From Mariniflexile maritimum (GTDB lineage: Bacteria; Bacteroidota; Bacteroidia; Flavobacteriales; Flavobacteriaceae): a DNA stretch of 64,000 bases. The position numbers and the translations under genes are program-made. The DNA lies in the NCBI RefSeq assembly GCF_009746565.1, contig NZ_WRPN01000003.1, positions 186,001 through 250,000 on the forward strand, given 5' to 3'. This document shows positions 54,741 through 63,986 of this stretch, in pieces (the first letter of the stretch is position 1; every line of letters starts with the position of its first letter). The notes below the pieces were generated by a model. The model saw only the letters and a program-made list of their open reading frames with translations. It had not been told where the DNA came from and searched no databases.

Positions 54741-55565
54741 ATGCAACAGATTATTAATTTTATAATAAGATACAAAAATTTTTTGTTGTCATTGTTGCTG
54801 TTTTCCATAGCGTTTGTGTTTACCATCCAAACACATTCCTACCATAGGAGCAAGTTTTTTAATTCGGCCAATTTTTTAACGGGCGGTATTTACAATTCCA
54901 TCAACAACTTAACGGGGTACCTTAGCTTAAAATCGCAAAACCAAGTACTTGCAGAAGAAAACAGGCGTTTAAAAATGCTGTTGTTCAATGCTGAAAACAA
55001 AAAGGATTCCACCTATTTAGACACGGTTTCATATACAGGCACCTACAAATTTGAACTGGCCAACGTGATAAGAAACACCTATTCGGGCACCAACAACGTG
55101 CTTCTTTTAAACAGGGGAAGTGCCGATGGCCTAAAACCAGATTTAGGTGTAATAAGTTCTAAAGGCATTATTGGCATTGTAGATGCTACCAGCAAGCATT
55201 ACGCAACCGTTATTTCGGTACTGAATACCGTAAATAAAATTAGCGCACAACTAAAAAAGACCAATCATTTTGGCACCTTGTCATGGAACGCAAAATCGCC
55301 CTACTTTGTGCAACTTATCGACATTCCTAAAATTGCGCCCATTAAAAAAGGCGATACTATCATTACATCGGGGCGCTCATCCATTTTCCCTAAAGGCATT
55401 CCGGTAGGCACCATTGATAGCTATAAGTTGGATGCCGCTGAAAATTATTTTGAGATTAACATTAAATTGTTCAATGATATGACCAATCTTGAACACGTAT
55501 ATACCATTGAAAATGTGGATGCTGCGGAAATAAACAGTTTGTTAAACCCTAAAGAGAATGAATAA
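54741..55565 (+). CDS. mreC: Rod-shape-determining protein MreC
   Basis: A 274-aa bitopic protein: N-terminal cytoplasmic stretch, one transmembrane helix (LLSLLLFSIAFVFTIQ, about residues 14-30), a coiled coil (residues about 60-90, SQNQVLAEENRRLKMLLF), then the double beta-barrel MreC domain (VLLLNRGSADGLKPDLGVIS, GDTIITSGRSSIFPKGIPVGTI). It links MreB/RodA/PBP2 in the periplasm. It overlaps mreD by 8 nt. Confidence 0.95.
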   Translation: MQQIINFIIRYKNFLLSLLLFSIAFVFTIQTHSYHRSKFFNSANFLTGGIYNSINNLTGYLSLKSQNQVLAEENRRLKMLLFNAENKKDSTYLDTVSYTGTYKFELANVIRNTYSGTNNVLLLNRGSADGLKPDLGVISSKGIIGIVDATSKHYATVISVLNTVNKISAQLKKTNHFGTLSWNAKSPYFVQLIDIPKIAPIKKGDTIITSGRSSIFPKGIPVGTIDSYKLDAAENYFEINIKLFNDMTNLEHVYTIENVDAAEINSLLNPKENE

Positions 55566-56064
55566 TTCTGTACTTGAACATACCGGACGCTTTGTTTTGC
55601 TAGTACTGTTGCAGGTAATATTGTTTAATTACATCAACTTTTTAGGTTACATAAACCCGTATCCTTACATCATGTTCATTGCTTTGTTTCCTGTAAAAAA
55701 CAACCGTTTTGCCATTATTTTCTTAAGCTTTTTTTTAGGACTTACCATCGATTTGTTTTCAGATACAGGTGGTATCCATGCCGCAGCCTGCGTGTTTATT
55801 GCGTATGTGCGTCCGGTAATATTAAAATTCTCCTTTGGCATGATCTACGACCACCAAACCATAAAATTTAACTCGGTTGAATTTGGCGAAAAACTCACCT
55901 ACCTTACCATCCTAACCTTCCTTCATCATTTCATCCTGTTTTTCTTAGAACTTTTTAGCGTTTCAAAAATAATTTTAATCCTTCAAAAAACGTTATTCTC
56001 AGGTATTTTCACTATTTTATTAATCTTATTGATAACCATTATTTTTAGTAGAAAAACAAAATGA
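55558..56064 (+). CDS. mreD: Rod-shape-determining membrane protein MreD
   Basis: A 168-aa integral membrane protein with about five to six helices (VLLVLLQVILFNYINFLGY, FLSFFLGLTIDLFSDTGGIHAAACVF, in part GLTIDLFSD). The G-L-x-x-D-L-F segment is the family hallmark. Sequence conservation is otherwise low and the call rests partly on position. It starts within mreC (8-nt overlap) and its stop overlaps the PBP2 start by 4 nt. Confidence 0.9.
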   Translation: MNNSVLEHTGRFVLLVLLQVILFNYINFLGYINPYPYIMFIALFPVKNNRFAIIFLSFFLGLTIDLFSDTGGIHAAACVFIAYVRPVILKFSFGMIYDHQTIKFNSVEFGEKLTYLTILTFLHHFILFFLELFSVSKIILILQKTLFSGIFTILLILLITIIFSRKTK

Positions 56065-58019
56065 AACGATTTTTACTTGCAGTTATAATAGGACTTGTTG
56101 GTATTGTTTTTATTGGCAGGCTTTTTTATTTGCAGATTTACAAAGGCGGCATTCAAAATTTATATGAAGACAACGCCATTAGAAAAGTTTACGATTACCC
56201 AAAACGCGGATTTGTTTTCGACAGAAATGGCGAATTGCTGGTTTCAAACCAACCTTCCTACGATGTTATGTTCATACCCCGGGAAGTGAAACCATTAGAT
56301 ACCTTAGAATTTTGCAAGCTGTTACGAATTGATAAAGCAACCTTTATAGACATTTTTGAAAAAGCCTATCACTATTCCCCATGGCTTCCCTCGGTTTTTA
56401 TCCCACATTTAACCAAAGAAGACTATGCGAGCCTACAAGAAAAAATGCGGAAATTCGAGGGCTTTTATATTCAAAAACGTTCGCTAAGGCATTACGAAAC
56501 CACCATTGGCGCCAATGTTTTGGGCGATATAGGCGAAGTTAACGATGCCATTATAGAACGCGACCCTTATTATAAAATGGGCGATCTTATAGGAAAACAA
56601 GGCATAGAAATATCTTATGAAAAAACCTTACGCGGGGTTAAGGGCATTAAATTCATACAAAAAGACCGGTTCAATAGAGATTTAGGACCTTATAAAGATG
56701 GTATTTTTGATACCCTACCCAAACCCGGTAGCGATATTACCATAACCATCGACGCCAAATTACAGGCCTATGGCGAACTGCTCATGGAACACAAGCACGG
56801 TGGCATTATTGCCATTGAACCAAGTAGCGGGCAAATTTTGGCCATGGTCTCAACCCCAACCTATAACCCAAATTTATTGGTAGGGCGCCAACGTTCTGTG
56901 AATTTTTCAAAATTGTATAACGACAGTATCGCAAAGCCTTTATACGATCGGGGGTTACAGGCCATGTATCCACCGGGGTCGCCCTTTAAAGTTTTAAATG
57001 CCCTTATTGGGTTGCAAGAAGGCGTGGTAACTACGGAAGACAGATTTTATTGCAACCATGGGTATAGTTACGGTGGCCGAAAAATGGGTTGCCATGGGCA
57101 CCCGAGCCCGCTGGCCATGAACGGTGGTATTTCAAATTCCTGTAATGCCTATTTTGCAAATGTTTATCGGCGCATTATCGATAAAACAAGAAAACCTGCT
57201 GAAGGTATGGATATATGGAGCAACCATGTAAAGAGCTTCGGGTTGGGCAATTATTTGAATAACGATTTATCGGTTGGGCAGCCAGGTAAAATTCCCAACA
57301 GCAAAACCTACGATCAACTGTATGGAAAAGGGCGCTGGGGAAGCACCTTTAACTTGTCCAATGCCATTGGCCAAGGTGAAGTGTTAACCACACCCATTCA
57401 ATTAGCAAACATGACGGCGGCCATTGCCAATCGTGGTTACTACTATACGCCCCACATCATAAAGCATATTGAAGACCACGTTATTGATCCTAAATACACC
57501 ACGCCCAATCATACAACCATAAACAAAGAGCATTTTGAGCCCATTGTTCAAGGTATGTTTGATGTGTACAACCACGGTACCGCAGCCAGCTTACAAATTC
57601 CAGGGATTGAAATTTGCGGAAAAACAGGAACCGCCGAAAACTTTGTAAAAGTAGATGGCAAGCGAATGCAACTTACCGACCATTCTATTTTTATAGCGTT
57701 TGCACCAAAAGACAATCCTAAAATTGCGATTGCCGTTTTTGTTGAAAACGGTTATTGGGGAGCTCGGTTTGCAGGAAAAATAGCCAGTTTAATGATTGAA
57801 CGTTTTATAAACAAAGAAATGACCGCCAGAAAAGATATGGAAGATTGGCTTTTATGGCATACCTTGGAACATGAATACGCAAAACCCTATTCCGGACAAC
57901 CTTTTGGAATCAATAAAAACACCACTTTAGAACTCGTTGAAGAGTCTGAATACAAAAGGCTTAAAGAACTATTAAACCAGATGAATATTAATGATAACAG
58001 AAGCCAGCAAGTATTATAA
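56061..58019 (+). CDS. mrdA: Penicillin-binding protein 2 (elongation transpeptidase)
   Basis: A 652-aa class B PBP: N-terminal membrane anchor (FLLAVIIGLVGIVFIGRLFYL), a pedestal/dimerisation domain (KRGFVFDRNGELLVSNQPSYD), then the transpeptidase with S-x-x-K at Ser307/Lys310 (YPPGSPFKVLN), S-x-N at Ser360 (SNSCNAYFAN) and K-T-G at Lys521 (ICGKTGTAEN). It crosslinks septum-independent (side-wall) peptidoglycan with RodA. Its last 29 nt overlap rodA. Length is normal for PBP2 of Bacteroidota. No sign of penicillin-resistance-associated change can be judged. Confidence 0.95.
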   Translation: MKRFLLAVIIGLVGIVFIGRLFYLQIYKGGIQNLYEDNAIRKVYDYPKRGFVFDRNGELLVSNQPSYDVMFIPREVKPLDTLEFCKLLRIDKATFIDIFEKAYHYSPWLPSVFIPHLTKEDYASLQEKMRKFEGFYIQKRSLRHYETTIGANVLGDIGEVNDAIIERDPYYKMGDLIGKQGIEISYEKTLRGVKGIKFIQKDRFNRDLGPYKDGIFDTLPKPGSDITITIDAKLQAYGELLMEHKHGGIIAIEPSSGQILAMVSTPTYNPNLLVGRQRSVNFSKLYNDSIAKPLYDRGLQAMYPPGSPFKVLNALIGLQEGVVTTEDRFYCNHGYSYGGRKMGCHGHPSPLAMNGGISNSCNAYFANVYRRIIDKTRKPAEGMDIWSNHVKSFGLGNYLNNDLSVGQPGKIPNSKTYDQLYGKGRWGSTFNLSNAIGQGEVLTTPIQLANMTAAIANRGYYYTPHIIKHIEDHVIDPKYTTPNHTTINKEHFEPIVQGMFDVYNHGTAASLQIPGIEICGKTGTAENFVKVDGKRMQLTDHSIFIAFAPKDNPKIAIAVFVENGYWGARFAGKIASLMIERFINKEMTARKDMEDWLLWHTLEHEYAKPYSGQPFGINKNTTLELVEESEYKRLKELLNQMNINDNRSQQVL

Positions 58020-59268
58020 ATTTGATTGGATTACCATTATTTTGTTCCTATTACTGGTAGGTTTTGGGTGGTTAAATATTGTATCTGCCTCACATACCGG
58101 CGATACCATAGATTATTTCGATTTTTCGCAACCCTACGGCAAACAGCTCATGTTTATTTTCATGACCCTTGGGTTAATTGTTCTATTATTGGCTGTTGAA
58201 TCAAAGTTTTACGAACGTTTTGCCAGTGTAATTTATGTTATTTCCATGCTATCGCTGGTGGGTTTATTTGTGTTCGGAAAAAATGTTAACGGTGCCACTT
58301 CCTGGTATGCCATTGGGGGCATGACCTTGCAACCCAGTGAATTTGCTAAAGCCGCCACAGCCTTGGCGGTTGCAAAATACGTGAGCGACTTGAATACCGA
58401 TATAAAAAAAACCAAGGATTTAATAAGCACTTTTGCCATCATTGCACTTCCAGCTATATTAGTGTTGCTTCAAAAAGATGCCGGAAGCACCTTGGTTTAT
58501 GGATGTTTTATTTTTGTACTTTACCGCGAGGGCCTATCGCCTTCTTTTTTGATTATTGCGCTCTTGGGCATTGCGTTAAGTTTGTTTTCTTTAAAGTTCG
58601 GTGTTATAATTACCGCGGTACTTACCACAATTATCGTACTAACCTATCATTTTACACGCCGGAGAAAGCCGTTGCTTATTCAGCCTATTTCAATTATTAT
58701 CATAAGTGTTTTAATAGCTTTCAGCGTTCGCTATTTTTACGACAATTTACTTCCTTTTCATCAAAAAGACAGGATTACCATTTGGCTAAGTTTGGAAAAA
58801 GACCCCGTAAAATTGGAACGCATGAAAAAAACCATTGCCTACAACTTAAACGAATCTGAAAAAGCCATAAGCTCTGGAGGACTAAAAGGCAAAGGGTTTT
58901 TAGAGGGCACGCGAACCACGGGAAAATTTGTGCCCGAGCAGCACACCGACTATATTTTTAGTACGGTAGGTGAAGAATGGGGCTTTATTGGAACCACCAT
59001 GGTTATTGTTGTTTTTGTGTTACTATTGTTGCGCATTCTTCATTTAGCAGAACTCCAACGCTCACAATTTAGCCGCATGTATGGGTATGCCGTAGCTTCC
59101 ATCATTTTTATGCACTTTTTTATAAATATTGGAATGGTTATGGGGCTTATCCCTACCATTGGTATTCCATTACCTTTGTTCAGTTATGGAGGCTCAGGGC
59201 TTTGGGGCTTTACCATTTTATTGTTTATTTTTATTAAGCTCGATTCGGATAGGATCAATCAGTGGTAA
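57991..59268 (+). CDS. rodA: Peptidoglycan glycosyltransferase RodA (SEDS)
   Basis: A 425-aa SEDS polymerase with about ten transmembrane helices. Features: MTLQPSEFAKAATALAVAKYV (the Q-P-S-E motif), LQKDAGSTLVYGCFIFVLYREG, the periplasmic loop with GSKGKGFLEGTR-like GGLKGKGFLEG, FVPEQHTDYIFSTVGEEWGF (catalytic-loop region) and IPTIGIPLPLFSYGGSGLWG. It makes glycan strands with PBP2. Starts inside mrdA (29-nt overlap), so translation is coupled. Last gene of the elongation operon. Confidence 0.96.
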   Translation: MITEASKYYKFDWITIILFLLLVGFGWLNIVSASHTGDTIDYFDFSQPYGKQLMFIFMTLGLIVLLLAVESKFYERFASVIYVISMLSLVGLFVFGKNVNGATSWYAIGGMTLQPSEFAKAATALAVAKYVSDLNTDIKKTKDLISTFAIIALPAILVLLQKDAGSTLVYGCFIFVLYREGLSPSFLIIALLGIALSLFSLKFGVIITAVLTTIIVLTYHFTRRRKPLLIQPISIIIISVLIAFSVRYFYDNLLPFHQKDRITIWLSLEKDPVKLERMKKTIAYNLNESEKAISSGGLKGKGFLEGTRTTGKFVPEQHTDYIFSTVGEEWGFIGTTMVIVVFVLLLLRILHLAELQRSQFSRMYGYAVASIIFMHFFINIGMVMGLIPTIGIPLPLFSYGGSGLWGFTILLFIFIKLDSDRINQW

Positions 59269-59398
59269 GCAATCAACAAGCATACTCAATTTTGGCAATT
59301 TAACCTATCGAAAGCACCTTTAAGTCTGCTATTTTTGCTAATTTCGTTCAATAAAACAGTCCGCCCCAAAAAGGTGTGTTTCTGCGTTTTTTATTAAA

Positions 59399-61048
59399 AT
59401 GAAAAAAGAATTTACTCCCAAACTATTCTCTCTTTTAAAAGAAGGTATTTCCAAAGAAACAATCACTAAAGACATGATTTCTGGTGTCATAGTTGGCATA
59501 GTGGCGCTACCGCTTGCCATTGCATTTGCTATTGCTTCTGGCGTTTCTCCAGAAAAAGGCATTATTACAGCCATTATTGCAGGCATCACCATTTCTGCTT
59601 TTGGCGGAAGTCGTGTGCAAATAGGCGGTCCCACAGGTGCTTTTATTGTGATCGTTTATGGTATTGTTCAGGAATTTGGAATGAACGGATTAACCATTGC
59701 AACCTTTATGGCAGGATTCATTATTATCGGATTGGGTTTGGCGCGCATGGGAAACTTGCTCAAGTTTATACCCTACTCTCTTATTGTTGGTTTCACAAGT
59801 GGTATTGCCCTGATTATTTTTTCGTCGCAAATCAATGATTTTTTCGGGTTGCACCTCGCCAAAGTTCCTGCCGATTTCATCCAAAAATGGGTGTTATATT
59901 TTGAAAATTTCAATAAAGTGAATTGGTATGCCGTTACCATTGCCGCTTCAACCGTTATAATTACTTTATACTTTCAGAAAATTATAAAAAAAATACCAGG
60001 TTCCATTATAGCCATTATTTTGGCTACCCTTGCCGTAACATTTTTCGATATTCCGGTTGCAACCATTGAAAGTAATTTTGGCGAAATATCCAATCATTTC
60101 AGCACACCTTCCCTACCTCAAGTAAATTTTGATACCATAAAATCGCTTATTCAACCGGCGTTTGCCATTGCTCTGTTGGGAAGCATTGAATCGCTGCTTT
60201 CCGCCGTTGTGTCCGATTCTATGATTGGTGGCAAACACCGTTCAAATATGGAATTAATCGCGCAAGGTGCGGCCAACATAGCATCGTCTGTTTTTGGCGG
60301 TATTCCTGCTACGGGAGCCATTGCAAGAACCGCCACAAATGTTAAAAATGGTGGCAGAACGCCCATTGCTGGTATAACCCATGCGCTGGCCCTTTTATCC
60401 ATCATGTTGTTATTTGCACCGTATGCGAAATTAATTCCGTTATCGTGCTTAGCGGGTATTTTAATTGTTGTGGCTTACCACATGAGCGAATGGCGTCAAT
60501 TCATTTCCATCCTTAAAGGAAACCGAATGGACATTATTATATTATTGACCACTTTTTTCCTAACCGTAATTTTCGATTTAATAATTGCAATTGAAATTGG
60601 TATTGTACTTTCTAGTTTTATGTTTATGAAGCGCATGAGCGAATCGGTTCAAATCCAAAATATTTCGACAGAAACCACAAACAGCGAGCATTTATTTGAT
60701 GAGGAATTTTTAGACTTGCCACCTGGCGTTTTGTTGTATGAAATAAACGGCCCTTTATTCTTTGGTGCAGCACGTCAGTTTCAAGAAACCATAACCAATA
60801 CGCATTTGCAACCTCACATTATAATAATTAGAATGCGTTATGTGCCATTAATTGATGCTACCGGTTACCAAAGTTTAAAGGAAATAATAAAATCGTTTAA
60901 GGCAAAAGGCATTACGGTTATTTTGTCTGGAATAAGCGAATCTTTAAAAAACGATTTTGAAAAGAACCAAATGTTCGAGGTTTTGGAACACGATTTTATT
61001 TTTAAAGATATTAAGGAAGCCATTGAAAAAGCGAAATCAAAATTATAG
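59399..61048 (+). CDS. SulP-family anion permease with C-terminal STAS domain
   Basis: A 549-aa protein. The SLC26/SulP transmembrane core (12-14 helices) shows SGVIVGIVALPLAIAFAIASGVSPEKGI, GSRVQIGGPTGAFIV and LLGSIESLLSAVVSDSMIGGKHRSN (all quoted in part). A cytoplasmic STAS domain follows from about residue 440 (GVLLYEINGPLFFGAARQF, MRYVPLIDATGYQSLKEII). It probably imports sulfate, bicarbonate or another anion, since the substrate cannot be told from sequence. No sulfate-assimilation genes are near. Monocistronic. Confidence 0.92.
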   Translation: MKKEFTPKLFSLLKEGISKETITKDMISGVIVGIVALPLAIAFAIASGVSPEKGIITAIIAGITISAFGGSRVQIGGPTGAFIVIVYGIVQEFGMNGLTIATFMAGFIIIGLGLARMGNLLKFIPYSLIVGFTSGIALIIFSSQINDFFGLHLAKVPADFIQKWVLYFENFNKVNWYAVTIAASTVIITLYFQKIIKKIPGSIIAIILATLAVTFFDIPVATIESNFGEISNHFSTPSLPQVNFDTIKSLIQPAFAIALLGSIESLLSAVVSDSMIGGKHRSNMELIAQGAANIASSVFGGIPATGAIARTATNVKNGGRTPIAGITHALALLSIMLLFAPYAKLIPLSCLAGILIVVAYHMSEWRQFISILKGNRMDIIILLTTFFLTVIFDLIIAIEIGIVLSSFMFMKRMSESVQIQNISTETTNSEHLFDEEFLDLPPGVLLYEINGPLFFGAARQFQETITNTHLQPHIIIIRMRYVPLIDATGYQSLKEIIKSFKAKGITVILSGISESLKNDFEKNQMFEVLEHDFIFKDIKEAIEKAKSKL

Positions 61049-61069
61049 CTTTTGAAAATTGCAACCTGT

Positions 61070-61405
61070 TTACTTTTTAATATCCAATTTTTCGGCAAAA
61101 TAATCACAAAAGTCTTTCATGGTGGCCGTCATTTTTTCATCTTGTGTGGCCCTGTTGAAGGTATCGCTCATGGCTACAAGTGTTTGATGAAAAAACACTT
61201 TCATTTCATCAACAGGCATGTCTTTGGTCCATAAATCGATGCGCAGCGTTTCTTGTGCCCTCGAATCCCAAACGGCAAGCATCATGGCCTTGGCCTCTTC
61301 ATTGGTAATGCCCCCGTCTTGTGCTGTCCAATACAGTTTTTCGGGTACGCGGTTGGCATCCAATTCTACATTCAGTTCTATTTTGGAGGTGATTGTTTTC
61401 GACAT
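61070..61405 (-). CDS. gldC: Gliding-motility protein GldC
   Basis: A 111-aa cytosolic protein matching GldC: KTITSKIELNVELDANRVPEKLYW, ITNEEAKAMMLAVWDSRAQETLRIDLWTKDMPVDEMKVFF (in part DSRAQETLRIDLW, KDMPVDEMK), FNRATQDEKMTATMKDFCDYF. Loss of gldC in F. johnsoniae weakens, but does not abolish, gliding. The start shares one base with the gldB stop (61405). It converges on the SulP gene. Confidence 0.93.
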   Translation of the reverse strand: MSKTITSKIELNVELDANRVPEKLYWTAQDGGITNEEAKAMMLAVWDSRAQETLRIDLWTKDMPVDEMKVFFHQTLVAMSDTFNRATQDEKMTATMKDFCDYFAEKLDIKK

Positions 61406-62385
61406 TATTTTCGTGGTTTGAACTTCGATTTGTTAAAAATTTCTTCAGCATCGGCAATAAGCATTTCTTTTAGGGTTACATCATTTTGTGCCATATACGC
61501 CCTAACAATTTGCCACCCAATATATTGCCCAACACGCCCAGGGGATTCCGCATCAATAGCTTCCAAATAAAATTTTGAAAAGGGCGCCGGTTTTATAAAA
61601 CGGGTTAATAGTTTAGCATCTGTACTGTACAACAATTCTCGCTCAACAAAATAGCGCCACATATAGCTTTCGTTGGCAATGGCCCAATCGAGCTGCTGGG
61701 GCGTGTAGCCAATACGCTGAGCTTCGGTTTTAAAAGGGATGACCGCATCTTTAAAACACAACAATTTGCCGTAATAAATCATTTCATCCAGAAACTTGCG
61801 GCTTTGTTTTTGGTAGGCAAATTTCTTGGCATACTCAGTAGCAACATCAACAACCAACTGTTCCTTTTTTAAATCTTCCCTTAAATAGCGCGGAATGTTT
61901 TGGTAAAACTCGTGTTTACTTCCTAAATAAGTATCTAACGCAATAACCATGATGGTATCGGTAACAATCACACGGTTTCTGTAATCTACATCACTTGTTG
62001 TGGTGATAATTCTGGGCGGGATAAACTCCGGGAAATAATATTTAATATGGTTGAACAGGGATTCAATTTCCAATTCCGTATCACCAAAATCAGAAAAGGT
62101 TTTTTCAACTTCAGCAAATAGTTTTTTTTCCAAGGTATCGGAAGCTTTGGCAATCCAAAAAGAATCCTTGTACTTTTCAGAAAACATAAAAGGGTAGGCC
62201 TGTTTTAAAGTTGGCAAATTTTCGTTGTTGATTTTTGAAAACAACAAGTCGAATCGCTCAACATGGGCATCTAAATTAATTTTAGCGATGTCGTCTTCCA
62301 AATCAGTATTCTTTTTACAAGAAAACAACACCAGAACCAACATTGAAAAAAATAATATATGACCGTTGCGAAACTTAAACGCCAT
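61405..62385 (-). CDS. gldB: Gliding-motility lipoprotein GldB
   Basis: A 326-aa lipoprotein: signal ILFFSMLVLVLFSCKKNTDL (lipid Cys23), then the GldB domain with INLDAHVERFDLLFSKIN, MVIALDTYLGSKHEFYQNIP, LDWAIANESYMWRYFVERELLY and ESPGRVGQYIGWQIVRAYM. GldB is required for gliding and for T9SS function in F. johnsoniae. It directly precedes gldC and is divergent from nadE, the order seen in many flavobacteria. Confidence 0.93.
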   Translation of the reverse strand: MAFKFRNGHILFFSMLVLVLFSCKKNTDLEDDIAKINLDAHVERFDLLFSKINNENLPTLKQAYPFMFSEKYKDSFWIAKASDTLEKKLFAEVEKTFSDFGDTELEIESLFNHIKYYFPEFIPPRIITTTSDVDYRNRVIVTDTIMVIALDTYLGSKHEFYQNIPRYLREDLKKEQLVVDVATEYAKKFAYQKQSRKFLDEMIYYGKLLCFKDAVIPFKTEAQRIGYTPQQLDWAIANESYMWRYFVERELLYSTDAKLLTRFIKPAPFSKFYLEAIDAESPGRVGQYIGWQIVRAYMAQNDVTLKEMLIADAEEIFNKSKFKPRK

Positions 62386-62412
62386 AAATTTTTATAAATT
62401 AAGTGTTTGCTT

Positions 62413-62420
62413 TATTTTTG
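62413..62420 (+). promoter_or_regulatory. -7 promoter box of nadE
   Basis: TATTTTTG matches TAnnTTTG, 41 nt before the nadE ATG at 62462. No -33 TTTG at the right distance is clear. Confidence 0.4.
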
Positions 62421-62424
62421 TTTG

Positions 62425-62459
62425 CAAAGGTACAATTCTTGGTTTTAAATTCACACAAA
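62425..62459 (-). promoter_or_regulatory. Promoter of gldB-gldC (minus strand)
   Basis: On the minus strand TTTG (62459-62456), 23 nt, TACCTTTG (62432-62425), the same -7 sequence as the rpsL promoter, 39 nt before the gldB ATG. The boxes are interleaved with the nadE promoter region, so the two genes share a short divergent control region. Confidence 0.55.
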
Positions 62460-62461
62460 AA

Positions 62462-63247
62462 ATGCAAACAGAAAAAGTTGTAGATTACATAGTTAATTGG
62501 TTAAAGGAATACGCTACAAAAGCAGGCGTCAATGGGTTTGTAATTGGTATTTCGGGAGGCATCGATTCTGCGGTAACCTCAACGCTGTGCGCCAAAACAG
62601 GCTTGAATGTTTTGTGCATTGAAATGCCCATTCACCAAGCAGAAAGCCATATAATGAGAGCGCATGAACATATTGAACAACTAAAACAACGCTTTGGCAA
62701 TGTAAGCGATACCCGCACCGACCTTACCCCTGTATTTGATGCCTTTAAGGCAGAAGTGTTTTTTGATGGCGACCAAACCACCATTGATATGGCCTTGGCA
62801 AACACAAGGGCGCGCCTTCGTATGACGACCTTGTACTACTATGCAGGGCTTTACAAATTATTGGTTGCAGGTACCGGTAATAAAGTTGAAGATTTTGGCA
62901 TTGGCTTTTATACAAAATATGGCGATGGCGGCGTGGATATAAGCCCCATTGCCGATTTAATGAAATCTGAAGTTTATGAATTGGGAAAATACTTGAAAGT
63001 ACCCGAATCGATTATGAAAGCCCAACCTTCCGACGGTTTGTTTGGCGATGCCAGAAGCGATGAAGCCCAAATAGGCGCATCGTACCCCGAACTTGAATGG
63101 GCCATGGCCATGGACGAAGCAGGCAAGCGCGCCGAAGATTTTACAGGCCGTGAACAAGCCGTTTTTAACATCTACAAACGCCTGAACGCTGCCAACAAAC
63201 ATAAGATGATTCCCATACCCATTTGCGAAATTCCTAATAATCTATAA
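62462..63247 (+). CDS. nadE: Ammonia-dependent NAD+ synthetase
   Basis: A 261-aa enzyme starting MQTEKVVDYIVNWLKEYA. A longer frame from 62366 has no support. It has the PP-loop ATP-pyrophosphatase motif GISGGIDSAVTSTLCAK, NTRARLRMTTLYYYAG, VAGTGNKVEDFGIGFYTKYGDGG and PSDGLFGDARSDEAQ. It amidates deamido-NAD with ammonia. The nitrilase (glutaminase) domain of the longer form is absent. Divergent from gldB, with the response-regulator gene 109 bp downstream. Confidence 0.95.
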   Translation: MQTEKVVDYIVNWLKEYATKAGVNGFVIGISGGIDSAVTSTLCAKTGLNVLCIEMPIHQAESHIMRAHEHIEQLKQRFGNVSDTRTDLTPVFDAFKAEVFFDGDQTTIDMALANTRARLRMTTLYYYAGLYKLLVAGTGNKVEDFGIGFYTKYGDGGVDISPIADLMKSEVYELGKYLKVPESIMKAQPSDGLFGDARSDEAQIGASYPELEWAMAMDEAGKRAEDFTGREQAVFNIYKRLNAANKHKMIPIPICEIPNNL

Positions 63248-63252
63248 AAACC

Positions 63253-63284
63253 TTTGCAAATTATTTAAAATTAATATACATTTA
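63253..63284 (+). promoter_or_regulatory. Possible promoter of the response-regulator gene
   Basis: TTTG (63253-63256), 20 nt, TACATTTA (63277-63284), one mismatch from TAnnTTTG. It would leave a 72-nt AT-rich leader before the ATG at 63357. Confidence 0.4.
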
Positions 63285-63356
63285 CAGCAGGCTTATTCTC
63301 TCAACAAATTATAATAACCTCTCTAACTTAATTATAATCAAAAAAAGCTAAAAAAT

Positions 63357-63986
63357 ATGATAAAATTATTAATAGCAGACAACCACCCAATCACAAGAAA
63401 AGGACTTGAAGTATTACTTTCAGCAGCTTCTAACATTAAAATTGTTGCTAGCGTTGATAATGGCGAAGCCATATTGGAATACGTCAAAAAACATCCCGTT
63501 GACATTATTTTAACTGAAGCCGACCTACCCGTATTAAACGGCCTAACAGTTTTGCGTCATTTAAAACATGACTATCCAGACATTAAAACCATCATTCTTA
63601 GTGCACAGCCCGAAGAAGTGTATGCCATAAACGCCTTAAAAGCAGGTGCTTTTGGTTACATCCATAAATCGGTTAACGTGTTAACTATCAGCGAAGCAAT
63701 TCTAAAGGTTTATAATGGCGGTATTCATTTAAGCAACGATTTAACCCAACAATTAGCTTTTGGAAACCGCATTAACAAAGGCGGAACTTTTTATAAAAAA
63801 CTTTCAACCAGGGAAGCAGAAGTTTTAAAACTGCTTACAATTGGAAGGAAAAATAAAGAAATTTCCAAAGAATTGGACATTAACGAAAAAACCGTTAGTA
63901 CCTATAAAGCCCGTTTGATGCGCAAGCTAAAAGTAACCAATTTAATTGATTTGGTTAATCAGGCGAAGCTTAACACCGGCTTATAG
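63357..63986 (+). CDS. LuxR/NarL-type response regulator with Glu at the phosphoacceptor position
   Basis: A 209-aa regulator. The receiver domain (residues 1-120) aligns with NarL, but the phosphoacceptor Asp in D-I-I-L-T-x is Glu54 (DIILTEADLPVLNG), and one of the two acidic metal ligands is Asn9 (IADNHP). Ser82 and Lys104 of the switch remain (IILSAQ, YIHKS). The LuxR helix-turn-helix follows at about residues 143-205 (LSTREAEVLKLLTIGRKNKEIS). Glu may mimic phosphorylation, giving constitutive or otherwise-regulated activity, with Asp56 as a possible but displaced acceptor. No histidine kinase is adjacent in the window. Confidence 0.85.
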   Translation: MIKLLIADNHPITRKGLEVLLSAASNIKIVASVDNGEAILEYVKKHPVDIILTEADLPVLNGLTVLRHLKHDYPDIKTIILSAQPEEVYAINALKAGAFGYIHKSVNVLTISEAILKVYNGGIHLSNDLTQQLAFGNRINKGGTFYKKLSTREAEVLKLLTIGRKNKEISKELDINEKTVSTYKARLMRKLKVTNLIDLVNQAKLNTGL

